Of a stretch of DNA of 35,029 nucleotides, positions 6,078 to 14,746 are shown piece by piece. The DNA is taken from assembly GCA_937961665.1 (NCBI GenBank), contig CALGMO010000052.1, positions 1 to 35,029 on the forward strand, given 5' to 3'. Under the pieces are notes generated by a model that worked only from the letters and a program-made list of their open reading frames with translations, was not told the DNA's origin and ran no database searches. Position 1 is the stretch's first letter. Every line of letters starts with the position of its first letter. The translations under genes were made by a program, and so were the position numbers. Origin of the DNA: an uncultured Fimbriimonadaceae bacterium. Its GTDB lineage: Bacteria; Armatimonadota; Fimbriimonadia; Fimbriimonadales; Fimbriimonadaceae.

Positions 6078-9000
6078 TCAGCGCCGTACCCGGAACTGGT
6101 AACGACCGCTTAACAGGCCGACCGTGACCGCGCCCGGCCGGACCATGCGCACCCGCACTCCGCGCGCCTCGCGCAGGGGAAGGCCCGACTCCTCGACCGA
6201 CTCGACCGACGGAGCGGGGATCGTCGCGATCGCGGTGGAGTTCGGCGGAACGACCACGGTCCACTCCAGCCCGTCGGACCTCTGGACGATCTCGCTGACG
6301 ATCCGTCCGTAGGGGCCCTCGTGCCACGCCCTCACCTCGGGCACGCGCGGAGACAGCTTGGGTTCGAGCAACACCCGCTTGAAGCCAGGCAAGGACGGAT
6401 CGGGCCGGATCCCGGCCAGCTGCCGATAGAACCACGCGCTCACGTCACCGAACATGATGTGGTTGCGCGAGGCGTTGCCGTCCCACGTCTCCCACAGCGT
6501 GGTGGCCCCCTGCTCCAGCCACCAGCCGTAGCTCGGTGGATCCGTGCGGGTGAGCAGGTCTAGCGCCAGCTCGTGGGCGCCCCGCTCGCTGAGCGTGTGG
6601 AACAGGTACTTGGCGCCGAGGATGCCGACGTCCAGCCGGTTGCCGTCCTGATCGATCCGCTCCAGAAGCCTCTGGAAGACGGGAGCCTTCTGCGGCCGCT
6701 TCAGCATGTCTTGGAACAGGGCGCACGACTGCGCCGTCTGGGTGCCGGGGCCGACCGTGCCGTCCTCGCGCAGGAAGGCCGACCGGAACGCGGCGCGGAT
6801 GTTCTTGGACAGCGTGGCGTAGTGCGCCGCCTCGCCGGCCCGCCCGAGCAGGGTCGCCGCGAGCGAGACGATCTCCGCGTCGATCGCGAAGTAGGCGGTC
6901 GACGTGATGTCCGCGGGCGTCTCCGTCTTGGCCGGGACCCAGTCTCCCAGCCCGAACGGGATCAGCAGCTTTCTGGAGTTCCGCTCCAGGTAGTCCACGT
7001 AGCGGCGCATGGAGTCGTAGCACCGGGTCAGCGCCCCCGCGTCGCCGGTGTAGACGTACAGATAGTACGGGATGAGGATCAGAGCGCTGTCCCACGCCGG
7101 GCCGTTGCCCCAGGCGTAGCCCCACCCTCCCGTGGGGACGATCCCGGGCAAGGCGCCGTCCTCCCGCTGCTCGTCCATCAGGTCGTCGAGCCACTTCAGG
7201 TATCCGGCCGCGTTGTCCCAGTTGAGGAGGCCCTGCTCGGTGGCCAGGTGCGCGTCGCCGGTCCAACCGTTCTTCTCGAGGTGCGGGCAGTCGGTGGGGA
7301 TGCCCACGAAGTTCGAGCGGTAGCTCCAGAGGGTCGCGTCCTGAATCCGATCGAACAAGGGGGTGCTCCGCACGTCTCCCGCGCGCGGGAAGTCGGTGTG
7401 CACCACCCGGCCCTCGAGGTCGCCGAGGCTCGGGGAGCCGGGCCAGCCCTCGACCTGCACGTATTGGAAGCCGTAGTAGGCGAAGGCGCTCTCGAAGGTC
7501 TCCTCGCCGCCGCCGCGAAGGGTGTAGCGCACCTCCGAGAAGGTGGGATCGAACACCAGCCCAGACAGGTTGGAGCGGTCGACCGTGCCGTCCGGATGCA
7601 GCTTTTCGCCCATCAGCAGCCGCACCTGGGTGCCCTCTGGTCCGCGCACGCGGAACCGCACCCAGCCGGCGATGTTCTGGCCGAGGTCGAACACGAACAC
7701 TCCCGGCTTCACCTCGCGGACCGACTTGGGGCGCAGGGTCTCGGTGACCCGGCACGGCATGGAGCGAAGGGCGGCCGTCCTGCCCTTCGGCCCCGGCACC
7801 TCGGCGGCGTTCCGCCAAGCCGAGTCGTCGAAGCCGGGCTCGTCCCACCCGGGAAGCTCCAGGCGGGCGTCGTAGACCTCCCCTTGGCGGACGGCGTCCC
7901 AGCGCCAAGGCCCCTCTCCGAGCCGCCACGATCCGTCCGTCGCGACGATCTGACTGGTCCCGTCCGCATACTCCAGCAGGAGCTGCAGGCGCGCCATCGG
8001 CGGCTCGCGCCAGGGCGCTCGCTCGAAGTTCCACGCGTCGCGGGCGGGAACGTTCAGGAATCCGTTGCCCAGCACGATCCCGATGGCGTTGCGGCCCGGG
8101 CGCACGAGCGCCGTCACGTCGCGCACCGTGTACAGCACGCGGCGGTCATAGCGGGTGAACGGCGGATCGAGGACGCGGTCGTCGGCGGGCCGGCCGTTGA
8201 GCGTCAGCAGGTTGTATCCGATCCCGCTGGAGAAAACGAGCGCGCGGCGCAGGCCGGGCTTCGCCTCGAACTCCTTGCGGAGCATCGGCGCGGGAGCGGG
8301 AGGCTCGGGGTCGGGCCCCACCTCGCCCCACGGATCGCTGCCGTATCCGGCGAGCACCTTGGCCGCCCTGCCCGGGGCGAGCCCGTCCTCGGTCTCGGCC
8401 CACCGCCACGAGGCGTCGGTGACCAGGACGTCCCGGCCGTCGGCCGTGAGCCGTCCGATCAGGCCCGCGGGGCCTCCGTCGTTCTGAACCTTGACGAGCA
8501 GGGTGTGACGTCCCTTTCCGAGGCGGCCCGACAGGTCCACCCGCACCACCGTCCGCCAGTCCTCGCCGGTTCCCGTGGGCCTCGTCCGGGCGACCTCCTG
8601 CCCGTCGAGGTACGCCTCGAAGCGGTCGTCGGCGGTGATCAGCAGCTCGGCCTGCCTCGGCGCGTCCCTCAGCTCGACCGTCGCCTTGAACCATCGCACG
8701 GCGGGCTGCTGGCTCCTCTCGCCGGTCCAGATCCACGAGGATCCGGCGAGGCTGCGGGGCTTGGGCGGCCGCTCCCTGCCGATCCACCGCGCGCGCCAGT
8801 CGGACGGCTCGAGCAGGCCCATCGTCCATTCGGCGACGTCGCTCCAGCGGGAGGGCTGCTTGGCCTCGTCCCATACCCGCACGCGCCAGAAGCAGCGCTG
8901 CGCCGACCGGAGGGCCTTGCCGCCGTAGGGAACCAGCACGCTGCGGTCGGAAGGCACCTTGCCCGAGTCCCAGAGATCAGGCTGGCCGGTCTCGAGGGCC

Positions 9001-9200
9001 GCCCGCGACGTCGCCACGTGAATCTGATAGGCGGTCTGCCGAACGCCTCGGCGGCCCAGCTCTTGGCAGAGGATCTTCCACGACAGTCGCGGAGACGCCT
9101 CCTCGACCCCCAGCGGGTTCTCGAGGTGTTCGCATCGCAAGGACCCTATCGAGATTCCACTCGCGCCAACCATGACGGCCCACCCTACCCAAAGGACCAT
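6078..9200 (-). CDS. alpha-L-rhamnosidase, GH78
   Basis: A protein of 1040 residues, a typical length for the family, with a short hydrophobic N-terminus (MVLWVGWAVMVGASG) that probably exports it. It then has the fibronectin-like start (LENPLGVEEASPRLSW), an inserted beta-sandwich (about residues 140-290), the Bac_rhamnosid N-domain and the six-hairpin catalytic domain. Within the latter, TDCPHLEKNGWTGDAH carries Glu642 and TLWETW carries Glu904, matching the acid and base positions of GH78. It removes terminal alpha-L-rhamnose from pectin side chains, glycosides or bacterial polysaccharide. The same frame is open to 9470, but the part upstream of 9200 is antisense to nothing sensible and overlaps the preceding gene, so ATG 9200 is preferred. 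It lies 8 nt after the membrane-protein gene and 43 nt before the phosphoesterase. Confidence 0.93.
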   Translation of the reverse strand: MVLWVGWAVMVGASGISIGSLRCEHLENPLGVEEASPRLSWKILCQELGRRGVRQTAYQIHVATSRAALETGQPDLWDSGKVPSDRSVLVPYGGKALRSAQRCFWRVRVWDEAKQPSRWSDVAEWTMGLLEPSDWRARWIGRERPPKPRSLAGSSWIWTGERSQQPAVRWFKATVELRDAPRQAELLITADDRFEAYLDGQEVARTRPTGTGEDWRTVVRVDLSGRLGKGRHTLLVKVQNDGGPAGLIGRLTADGRDVLVTDASWRWAETEDGLAPGRAAKVLAGYGSDPWGEVGPDPEPPAPAPMLRKEFEAKPGLRRALVFSSGIGYNLLTLNGRPADDRVLDPPFTRYDRRVLYTVRDVTALVRPGRNAIGIVLGNGFLNVPARDAWNFERAPWREPPMARLQLLLEYADGTSQIVATDGSWRLGEGPWRWDAVRQGEVYDARLELPGWDEPGFDDSAWRNAAEVPGPKGRTAALRSMPCRVTETLRPKSVREVKPGVFVFDLGQNIAGWVRFRVRGPEGTQVRLLMGEKLHPDGTVDRSNLSGLVFDPTFSEVRYTLRGGGEETFESAFAYYGFQYVQVEGWPGSPSLGDLEGRVVHTDFPRAGDVRSTPLFDRIQDATLWSYRSNFVGIPTDCPHLEKNGWTGDAHLATEQGLLNWDNAAGYLKWLDDLMDEQREDGALPGIVPTGGWGYAWGNGPAWDSALILIPYYLYVYTGDAGALTRCYDSMRRYVDYLERNSRKLLIPFGLGDWVPAKTETPADITSTAYFAIDAEIVSLAATLLGRAGEAAHYATLSKNIRAAFRSAFLREDGTVGPGTQTAQSCALFQDMLKRPQKAPVFQRLLERIDQDGNRLDVGILGAKYLFHTLSERGAHELALDLLTRTDPPSYGWWLEQGATTLWETWDGNASRNHIMFGDVSAWFYRQLAGIRPDPSLPGFKRVLLEPKLSPRVPEVRAWHEGPYGRIVSEIVQRSDGLEWTVVVPPNSTAIATIPAPSVESVEESGLPLREARGVRVRMVRPGAVTVGLLSGRYQFRVRR

Positions 9201-9208
9201 GACCCAGT

Positions 9209-9646
9209 CTATCTTGCGCGGGGCCGCGCGGCGCCCGCGGCGACGAGGCACACGATCTTGAGCGCCTCCAGCAGCCCGTAGACCGTATGGTGCATGCTCG
9301 GACCGGGGGACTCGCCCAGGATCTGCATCGTCAGCCGGCGATCGAGCTCCGGCTGCAGGGCGGCCATCTGGACCACGAACAGCGCGAGCGCGGCCAACGA
9401 CCCGGCGAGTCGCCAGCCCGAGGCCCGGCCGAGGAAGGCCCAGGCCGCGATCGGCGGCAGGAGCAGCCACTGGGCCGTGTGCAGCACCAAGAACTGGAGC
9501 CGGCCCACCTCGAGCAGCTGCGGCAGCGTGCTGAGCTGGGCCGCGAACTTGGCGGGGGCTAGCAGGAAGCTCCCGCAGGTCGCCAGCCCCGCGGCGAACC
9601 AGCAGAGGCCCGCATGGATCCGCCAGGCCGGCGATCCCTCGTGCAT
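9209..9646 (-). CDS. four-helix membrane protein, DUF4149-like
   Basis: A protein of 145 residues with four hydrophobic segments: LCWFAAGLATCGSFLLAPA, the region around HTAQWLLLPPIAAWAFLG, LAGSLAALALFVVQMAAL and YGLLEALKIVCLVAAG. The conserved-looking LQPELDRRL between helices three and four resembles small bacterial membrane proteins of the DUF4149 type. That similarity is from memory and moderate. The function is unknown. It sits 7 nt after hisG and 8 nt before the rhamnosidase, so it is clearly cotranscribed with both. Confidence 0.78.
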   Translation of the reverse strand: MHEGSPAWRIHAGLCWFAAGLATCGSFLLAPAKFAAQLSTLPQLLEVGRLQFLVLHTAQWLLLPPIAAWAFLGRASGWRLAGSLAALALFVVQMAALQPELDRRLTMQILGESPGPSMHHTVYGLLEALKIVCLVAAGAARPRAR

Positions 9647-9653
9647 GGCCGCC

Positions 9654-10523
9654 TCAGTAGATGACCTTGTTGAGCGGGTACTCCACCAGGCCCGTCGCTC
9701 CGGCCCGCTTCAGGGCGGGGATCAGGTCGCGCACCTGCGTCTGGTCGAGGATGACCTCCGCGGCGACCCAGTCCGGGTCGGCGAGCGGCGAGAGCGTGGG
9801 GTTCCGCAGCGCCGGGAGCAGGGAGAGGATCTCGTCCTTCTGCGCCATGGGGAGGTTCATCTTCAGGCCGACCAGCTTCGCGGCGTTCATCGCGCCGGTG
9901 AGCAGGATCTCCAGCGACTCGATCTTGGCCCGCTTCCAGGCGTCCTCCCATGCCGCTCGGTTGGCCACCAGCCGGGTGGTGGAGGTGAGCAGGGTCTCGA
10001 CGATCCTCAGGTTGTGCGCTCGGAGCGAGGATCCGGTCTCGGTGTTCACGACGATTGCGTCGACCAGCATCGGCACCTTCACCTCGCAGGCGCCCCAGCT
10101 GAACTCGACGTGCGCCTTCACGCCCTTGTCGGCCAGGTAGCGCTCCGTCAGGCGGACGTACTCCGTGGCGATCCTCTTGCCCTGCAGGTCTTGGATCGAT
10201 TGGATCGGGCTGTCTTGGTGCACCGCGAGCACCACGCGGATCGGGTTCGTGGTGAGCTTGCTGTACCGCAGCTCGCAGACCTCGTGGACGTCCACGCCGC
10301 AGTCCACGACCCAGTCGTGGCCGGTCAGGCCGCAGTCGATCACGCCGTCCTCGACGTACTGGGGAATCTCCTGCGGCCGGAGCAGGATGGGCTCCAGCTC
10401 GGGGTCGTTGACGACGGGCTCGTACGAGCGCGAGGAGGATTTGAACAGGAACCCCGCGCGCTCGAAGAGGGAGAAAGTTGCCTCCTGCAGGCTGCCCTTC
10501 GGCAGCCCGATGCGAAGTCTCAT
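9654..10523 (-). CDS. hisG: ATP phosphoribosyltransferase (histidine biosynthesis, step 1)
   Basis: A protein of 289 residues, the size of the long, self-regulated HisG form that carries a C-terminal ACT-like regulatory domain. The N-terminus MRLRIGLPKGSL and the blocks DCGLTGHDWV and KRIATEYVRLTERYL are characteristic, as is IVVNTETGSSLRAHNL near the phosphate-binding loop. It joins ATP and PRPP to form N1-(5-phosphoribosyl)-ATP. The C-terminal 75 residues (from about LKMNLPMAQKDEI) form the regulatory part, so no HisZ is needed. No other his gene is nearby. It is first in a run with the membrane protein, rhamnosidase and phosphoesterase. The start is the ATG at 10523; the longer frame to 10688 lacks homology. 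No Shine-Dalgarno is present, and a TAGAAT lies 7 nt upstream. Confidence 0.97.
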   Translation of the reverse strand: MRLRIGLPKGSLQEATFSLFERAGFLFKSSSRSYEPVVNDPELEPILLRPQEIPQYVEDGVIDCGLTGHDWVVDCGVDVHEVCELRYSKLTTNPIRVVLAVHQDSPIQSIQDLQGKRIATEYVRLTERYLADKGVKAHVEFSWGACEVKVPMLVDAIVVNTETGSSLRAHNLRIVETLLTSTTRLVANRAAWEDAWKRAKIESLEILLTGAMNAAKLVGLKMNLPMAQKDEILSLLPALRNPTLSPLADPDWVAAEVILDQTQVRDLIPALKRAGATGLVEYPLNKVIY

Positions 10524-10530
10524 TGGTTCA

Positions 10531-10536
10531 ATTCTA
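10531..10536 (-). promoter_or_regulatory. putative -10 box for leaderless hisG mRNA
   Basis: Minus-strand TAGAAT is separated from the hisG ATG by 7 nt, and no ribosome-binding site lies between. No recognisable -35 is seen at 16-18 nt upstream. It lies in the 63-nt divergent gap shared with the plus-strand gene at 10587. Confidence 0.45.
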
Positions 10537-10586
10537 CCTATCCCAACTTCCGCGTGCCGGGCGTGGTCTAAACTCGAACCGGGAAG

Positions 10587-12275
10587 ATGGGTCGTTTGCA
10601 TTGGGCGAAGATCGCCCTGGTTCTCGCGCCGGAAGATCCCTACGCGCCCTTCTACGTGGAGGCTCTGCAGGGGGCCGGCGTTCCGCATACCGTTTGGGAG
10701 GGGTTCGACCCGGCAAGGTTGCCCGAGGCGACGGCGGTGCTGCTGTGCGGCTACGGCACGCTGGGGCCGTCGGCCTCGGCCGCGCTCGGCGACTGGGTTC
10801 GGCAGGGCGGTGCGGTGGTCTGCTCCGGCTCGTCATGGGGTCTCGCGGGTCTCCTGGGCCTCGATCCGGCCTCGAGACACCTGTCGAACGCCCTGTTGGA
10901 GCCGGTGGCGGAGGGCTGGTTCTGGCCGGAGGGGGCCAGGCGCATGCGGTGCTACGGCGGCCGGGCGTGCGCGGCGGCGGGAGCGGACGTCCTCGCCCAA
11001 GCGGGAGACCTCGCCGCCGTCGCCAGGACTCGGCCCGGCTCGGGCTTGGCGCTGTACGTGGGACCGCACGTAGGGGAGACCATGGCCCTCATGCAGACCG
11101 GCCGGTCCGTCGAGACGGACGGCATCGGACCGGTGGACGGCTCGGTTCGACTGGATGACGGGGACCTGAAGGCAGAGGACGGCATCGCCCTGAGCTTCGA
11201 GGACGACCGCGCGGCGGTCGGGGGCGGCGCACCGTTCTTCGCGTTTCCGCACGCCGACGCGGTGCGCGACCTGTGGGTCGGCGCGGTGGTCGAGGCGGCG
11301 ACGCGGGATGGAGGCTGCCTGGCCACGACCTGGCCTTGGCCGGACCTCGCGCCGGCGGCGCTGACGTGCAGCGTCGAGGCCGCGCCGGATGACGCCTCGT
11401 TCGTCCTGCCGGCGATGGGCACGCTCTCGACCTACGGCCTGCCCGCCGCGTGGATGGTGAAGCCTCCCGGCTTCCCGGCGGAGGCCGTGCGCTCCATCCG
11501 CGCCCGAGAGCACGAGATCGGGCTGCTGGCGCCGATGGACCGACGGTCGCCGTTCGCCCCGGAGACGTTCCGCGTGCAGTTCGTCCAGCTGTCGCGCAGC
11601 ACGCTGTCCTTCGAGCCGGTGTCGGCCCGGCCCGAGAACGGCCGCTGGCGGGGACACTTGGGGATGCTCTCCGCCTACGAGGTGAGCGGTGCGCGGGTGA
11701 ACCTCTCCAAGGGGGCTCGCCAAGCGGGCGCGGCCGGGTTCTCGTTCGGGACGGGGCGGCCCTTCTTTCCCGTCATGCCCAGCGGCTCGCCCTCGTTGGT
11801 TCTGGAAGTGCCGTATCAGGGCTACCGCCTGGGAATCGAAATCCAGCCCGAAGTGGCGGACGCGCTGCTGGCGCAGTGCCTGGCCTTCCGCGGCTGCCTG
11901 CACCTGGCTTGGGGCATCGAGGACCTGATGGAGGGCTCGGTGCAGGAGGCCTGCCGGCGCGTCTCGGTGCTGGCCAGGGCCCAGAGGATCGAACGCATGA
12001 CCCCTGAGCGCATCTACCGGTTCGAGCGGGCGCGCCGGGCGATCCGGAGGTTCGAGAGCCCCGCCGACGATGGCGTGAAGCTCGTGCTGGCGTCGGACAC
12101 GGGGATCGAGCGCCTCGGCATCGTGCTGTTCGGCCCCGGCAGGCTGGTCCCCGCGCTCCGCCATCGGGAGCAGCCCACGACGGAGGTGCGCCTGTACGGC
12201 AGAGTGGGCCATGGCATGGTGGCGACTCTGCCCGAGGTGCAGATGACGGAGCTCGTGGTCCGCTCGCTGGGCTGA
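10587..12275 (+). CDS. unrecognised protein: amidotransferase-like N-domain plus degenerate deacetylase-like domain
   Basis: A protein of 562 residues with no confident family. Residues 1-150 look like a class I glutamine-amidotransferase/ThuA-type fold (KIALVLAPEDPYAPFYVEAL, then VLLCGYGTLGPSAS and WVRQGGAVVCSGS) but lack a clear Cys-His-Glu triad. Residues about 255-490 read like a NodB polysaccharide-deacetylase fold (ALTCSVEAAPDDASFVLPAM, ATY/TWMVK-like strand, then EHEIGLLAP at about 308). The metal-binding H-x-x-x-H motif expected after HEIGL is missing. The C-terminus (CLHLAWGIEDLMEG, then a helical block) is unlike known enzymes. No signal peptide is seen. A TAAACT lies 12 nt before the start and GGGAAG just upstream of ATG. 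It is followed by priA after 31 nt. Confidence 0.75.
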   Translation: MGRLHWAKIALVLAPEDPYAPFYVEALQGAGVPHTVWEGFDPARLPEATAVLLCGYGTLGPSASAALGDWVRQGGAVVCSGSSWGLAGLLGLDPASRHLSNALLEPVAEGWFWPEGARRMRCYGGRACAAAGADVLAQAGDLAAVARTRPGSGLALYVGPHVGETMALMQTGRSVETDGIGPVDGSVRLDDGDLKAEDGIALSFEDDRAAVGGGAPFFAFPHADAVRDLWVGAVVEAATRDGGCLATTWPWPDLAPAALTCSVEAAPDDASFVLPAMGTLSTYGLPAAWMVKPPGFPAEAVRSIRAREHEIGLLAPMDRRSPFAPETFRVQFVQLSRSTLSFEPVSARPENGRWRGHLGMLSAYEVSGARVNLSKGARQAGAAGFSFGTGRPFFPVMPSGSPSLVLEVPYQGYRLGIEIQPEVADALLAQCLAFRGCLHLAWGIEDLMEGSVQEACRRVSVLARAQRIERMTPERIYRFERARRAIRRFESPADDGVKLVLASDTGIERLGIVLFGPGRLVPALRHREQPTTEVRLYGRVGHGMVATLPEVQMTELVVRSLG

Positions 12276-12293
12276 GGGCCCCGGGATCCGCCG

Positions 12294-12299
12294 TATACT
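12294..12299 (+). promoter_or_regulatory. putative -10 box for leaderless priA mRNA
   Basis: TATACT (five of six matches to the consensus) ends 7 nt before the TTG start of priA. The 31-nt gap holds no ribosome-binding site. A clear -35 was not found in the end of the preceding gene. Confidence 0.45.
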
Positions 12300-12306
12300 G
12301 ACGCCG

Positions 12307-14727
12307 TTGACGGACGCCGACTCTCTGCTGGTCGCGGAGGTGGCCGTCGAGCCCCGTTCGGGAGGTTCGGCGGCCCTGTTCACCTATCGGCCGCACGCCG
12401 ATCTGACGCCTGGGGACGCTTGCTTCGTCCCGCTCGGATCGAGGACGGTGCTGGGGTTCGCCCTGCGCCTGAGGCGCGTGAGCGAGGCCGAGCTGGGCTT
12501 TCCGGCGTCGGCCCTGCGGACGACGGGCGCTCCCGTTCGAGGCCTGGGGCTCGTGGAGCCCGTCCTGAGGCTGCTGGAGTTTGTGGCCGACGAGTACCTG
12601 TGCCCGATCGGCGCGGCCCTGGGTCCCGCCGTGCCACCGAACCTGCGGCAGCGCCTCGTGCCGTGCTGGTCGCTCGCCGACCCCGAGCCTCCGGAAGGGC
12701 TCAGCGCGGCGGAGGCGGAGGTGGTCCGCGTGCTGCGCGAGGCGGGAGGAGCCTGGACCGGATCGCGCACGCGCAAGACCCCGCCTGGCGCCGAGAAGGT
12801 GCTGCGCGCCCTAGTCTCGAAGGGGGTGGTGCGCCACGGCCTGGCGCTGGCAGCCCCCGGGCCCAGCCGCAGGGCGAGCGGGCTGCTGGGCTTGTGCCCG
12901 GAGGCCGAGCGGGTGGAGCGGTTCCTGCGCGAGGAGGCGCGCCGCAAGCCCGCGCAGGCGCTGGTGCTGATGCAGATGCAGGCGGCATCGCACCGCATGC
13001 TCACGGCGGCCGAGATCCGGGCGATGAGCGGCGTGACGGACGCGGCGGTTCGGGCTCTGGTGGACGCCGGGCTGCTCGTTCGGGCCGAGCCCGGCTCGTC
13101 CGCCCCGCCGAGGCCGGCTCCCGCTCCGAACCCGTACCAGAGGCTGGCGATCGACGCCGTGGCCGACGCCATCCACGGCCATCGGGCCCAGCCGTTCCTG
13201 CTGTTCGGGGTGACCGGCAGCGGCAAGACGGAGGTCTACCTGCGCTGCGCGACCGAGGCCCTGGCCGCCGGAAGGCAGGTGCTCTACCTGGTGCCGGAGA
13301 TCGCGCTCGCCACCCAGGCGATCGCCCAGCTGCGCGACCGGTTCGGCGACCGGGTGGCGATCCTGCACAGCGACCTTCCGGCCACCGAGCGGCTGGAGAA
13401 CTGGAGGAGGATCCACGACGGAGAGTGCCCGGTGGTGGTGGGCGCGCGCAGCGCGCTGTTCGCCCCGCTGTCGCGGCTTGGCCTGATCGTGGTCGACGAG
13501 GAGCACGAGTCGTCGTACAAGCAGGAGACGACGCCCCGGTACCACGCCAAGCGGCTGGCGCTCCGCCTCGGCGAGATCCATGGCTGCCCGGTGGTTCTAG
13601 GCTCGGCGACTCCCAGCGTCGAGAGCTTCTGGGAGGCCGAGCAAGGCCGGCTGACCCTGCTGTCCCTGCCGGAGCGGGCGGCCGAGTCGGCCCGCCTGCC
13701 CGACGTCCAGGTGGTGGACCTCGGGGTCGGCTACCGGGCAGGCAAGCCGGGGCTCTTCTCCGAGGAGCTGCTGGACGCCCTGAGCGAGACGCTGCGCCGG
13801 GGCGAGCAGGCGATCCTGTTCCTCAACCGCCGGGCCTACGCGCCGTTTCTGCTGTGCAGAGACTGCGGACACTCGTTCGTGTGCCCGGACTGCGCGGTCT
13901 CGCTCGCCCTCAGCGTGCGGGAGCGGCGGCTGCGCTGCCACCACTGCGGCCATTCGGAGCCGCCGCCGGACGTCTGTCCGGCCTGCGGCGGTCGGCGTGT
14001 GAGGCCGTTCGGCGCAGGCACGGAGAAGGTGGAGGAGGCGGTCCGTTCGGCGTTCCCACTGGCTCGGGTCGCCCGGCTGGATCGGGACGTGGCGCAGCGC
14101 CGCAACGCGCTGGACGAGATCCTCGCCGGATTCCGGGCCGGCGACCTGGACGTGCTGGTCGGCACCCAGATGGTCGCCAAGGGTCTCGATTTCCCGAACG
14201 TCACGCTCGTGGGAGTGGTGGCCGCCGACGTGTCGCTCAACCTGCCCGACTTCCGAGCGAGCGAGCGCACATTCCAGCTGCTGCTGCAGGTGGCGGGGCG
14301 GGCGGGCCGCGGAAGCAAGCCGGGCCGCGTGGTCGTGCAGACGCTCAACCCGGGCCACCCCGCGGTGACGGCCGCGGCCCAGCACGACTACCTGTCGCTG
14401 TACGAGAGCCTCAAGGCGGAGCGCGAGGCCGTGCGCTATCCGCCCTTCGCGCGCCTGGTGAACGTTCTGGTGACCTCGGAGGATTGGTCGCTGGCGAGCG
14501 AGGTGTCGGCCAAGGCGGCCCGCCTGCTGAGGAGGGTCCCCGACGCGACGGTGCTGGGCCCCGCGGACTGCGCCCTGGAGCGGATCCAGCGGCGGTACCG
14601 CCGCCATGTGCTGGTGAAGCTGCCCCCCGAGGCCCGCCCGGTCGGAGTCCGCGAGGCGCTCGCGGGATTGGAGGCCCCGGCCGCCGTCCAGCTGACCTTG
14701 GACGTCGATCCCTACTCCATGGTCTAG
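12307..14727 (+). CDS. priA: primosomal protein N' (replication restart helicase)
   Basis: A protein of 806 residues. The N-terminal DNA-binding region (LLVAEVAVEPRSGG, then VPLGSRTVLGFALRL) is followed by a DExH helicase. Walker A is GVTGSGKT at 301-308 and the DEEH box is at 397-400. A cysteine-rich zinc region starts at Cys517 (CRDCGHSFVCPDC, then CHHCGH and CPACGG). Helicase motif V/VI sequences follow (GTQMVAKGLDFPNV, LLQVAGRAGRG). PriA binds stalled forks, unwinds the lagging arm and loads the replicative helicase. The start is a TTG at 12307, supported by the match to the PriA N-terminus from residue 7 onward and by the -10-like TATACT just upstream. It converges on ytfQ with 19 nt between the stops. 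Confidence 0.97.
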   Translation: MTDADSLLVAEVAVEPRSGGSAALFTYRPHADLTPGDACFVPLGSRTVLGFALRLRRVSEAELGFPASALRTTGAPVRGLGLVEPVLRLLEFVADEYLCPIGAALGPAVPPNLRQRLVPCWSLADPEPPEGLSAAEAEVVRVLREAGGAWTGSRTRKTPPGAEKVLRALVSKGVVRHGLALAAPGPSRRASGLLGLCPEAERVERFLREEARRKPAQALVLMQMQAASHRMLTAAEIRAMSGVTDAAVRALVDAGLLVRAEPGSSAPPRPAPAPNPYQRLAIDAVADAIHGHRAQPFLLFGVTGSGKTEVYLRCATEALAAGRQVLYLVPEIALATQAIAQLRDRFGDRVAILHSDLPATERLENWRRIHDGECPVVVGARSALFAPLSRLGLIVVDEEHESSYKQETTPRYHAKRLALRLGEIHGCPVVLGSATPSVESFWEAEQGRLTLLSLPERAAESARLPDVQVVDLGVGYRAGKPGLFSEELLDALSETLRRGEQAILFLNRRAYAPFLLCRDCGHSFVCPDCAVSLALSVRERRLRCHHCGHSEPPPDVCPACGGRRVRPFGAGTEKVEEAVRSAFPLARVARLDRDVAQRRNALDEILAGFRAGDLDVLVGTQMVAKGLDFPNVTLVGVVAADVSLNLPDFRASERTFQLLLQVAGRAGRGSKPGRVVVQTLNPGHPAVTAAAQHDYLSLYESLKAEREAVRYPPFARLVNVLVTSEDWSLASEVSAKAARLLRRVPDATVLGPADCALERIQRRYRRHVLVKLPPEARPVGVREALAGLEAPAAVQLTLDVDPYSMV

Positions 14728-14746
14728 GAGGCCGGGGCGGAAGCCG

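Noticed and set aside
9201-9470. N-terminal extension of the rhamnosidase frame to 9470
   Set aside because: The added residues are Arg/Pro/Ala-rich with no family match and overlap the membrane-protein gene, whereas ATG 9200 gives a hydrophobic export signal.
10524-10688. Extended hisG start at 10688
   Set aside because: HisG proteins begin at the MRLRIGLPKG block; the extension would overlap the divergent gene at 10587.
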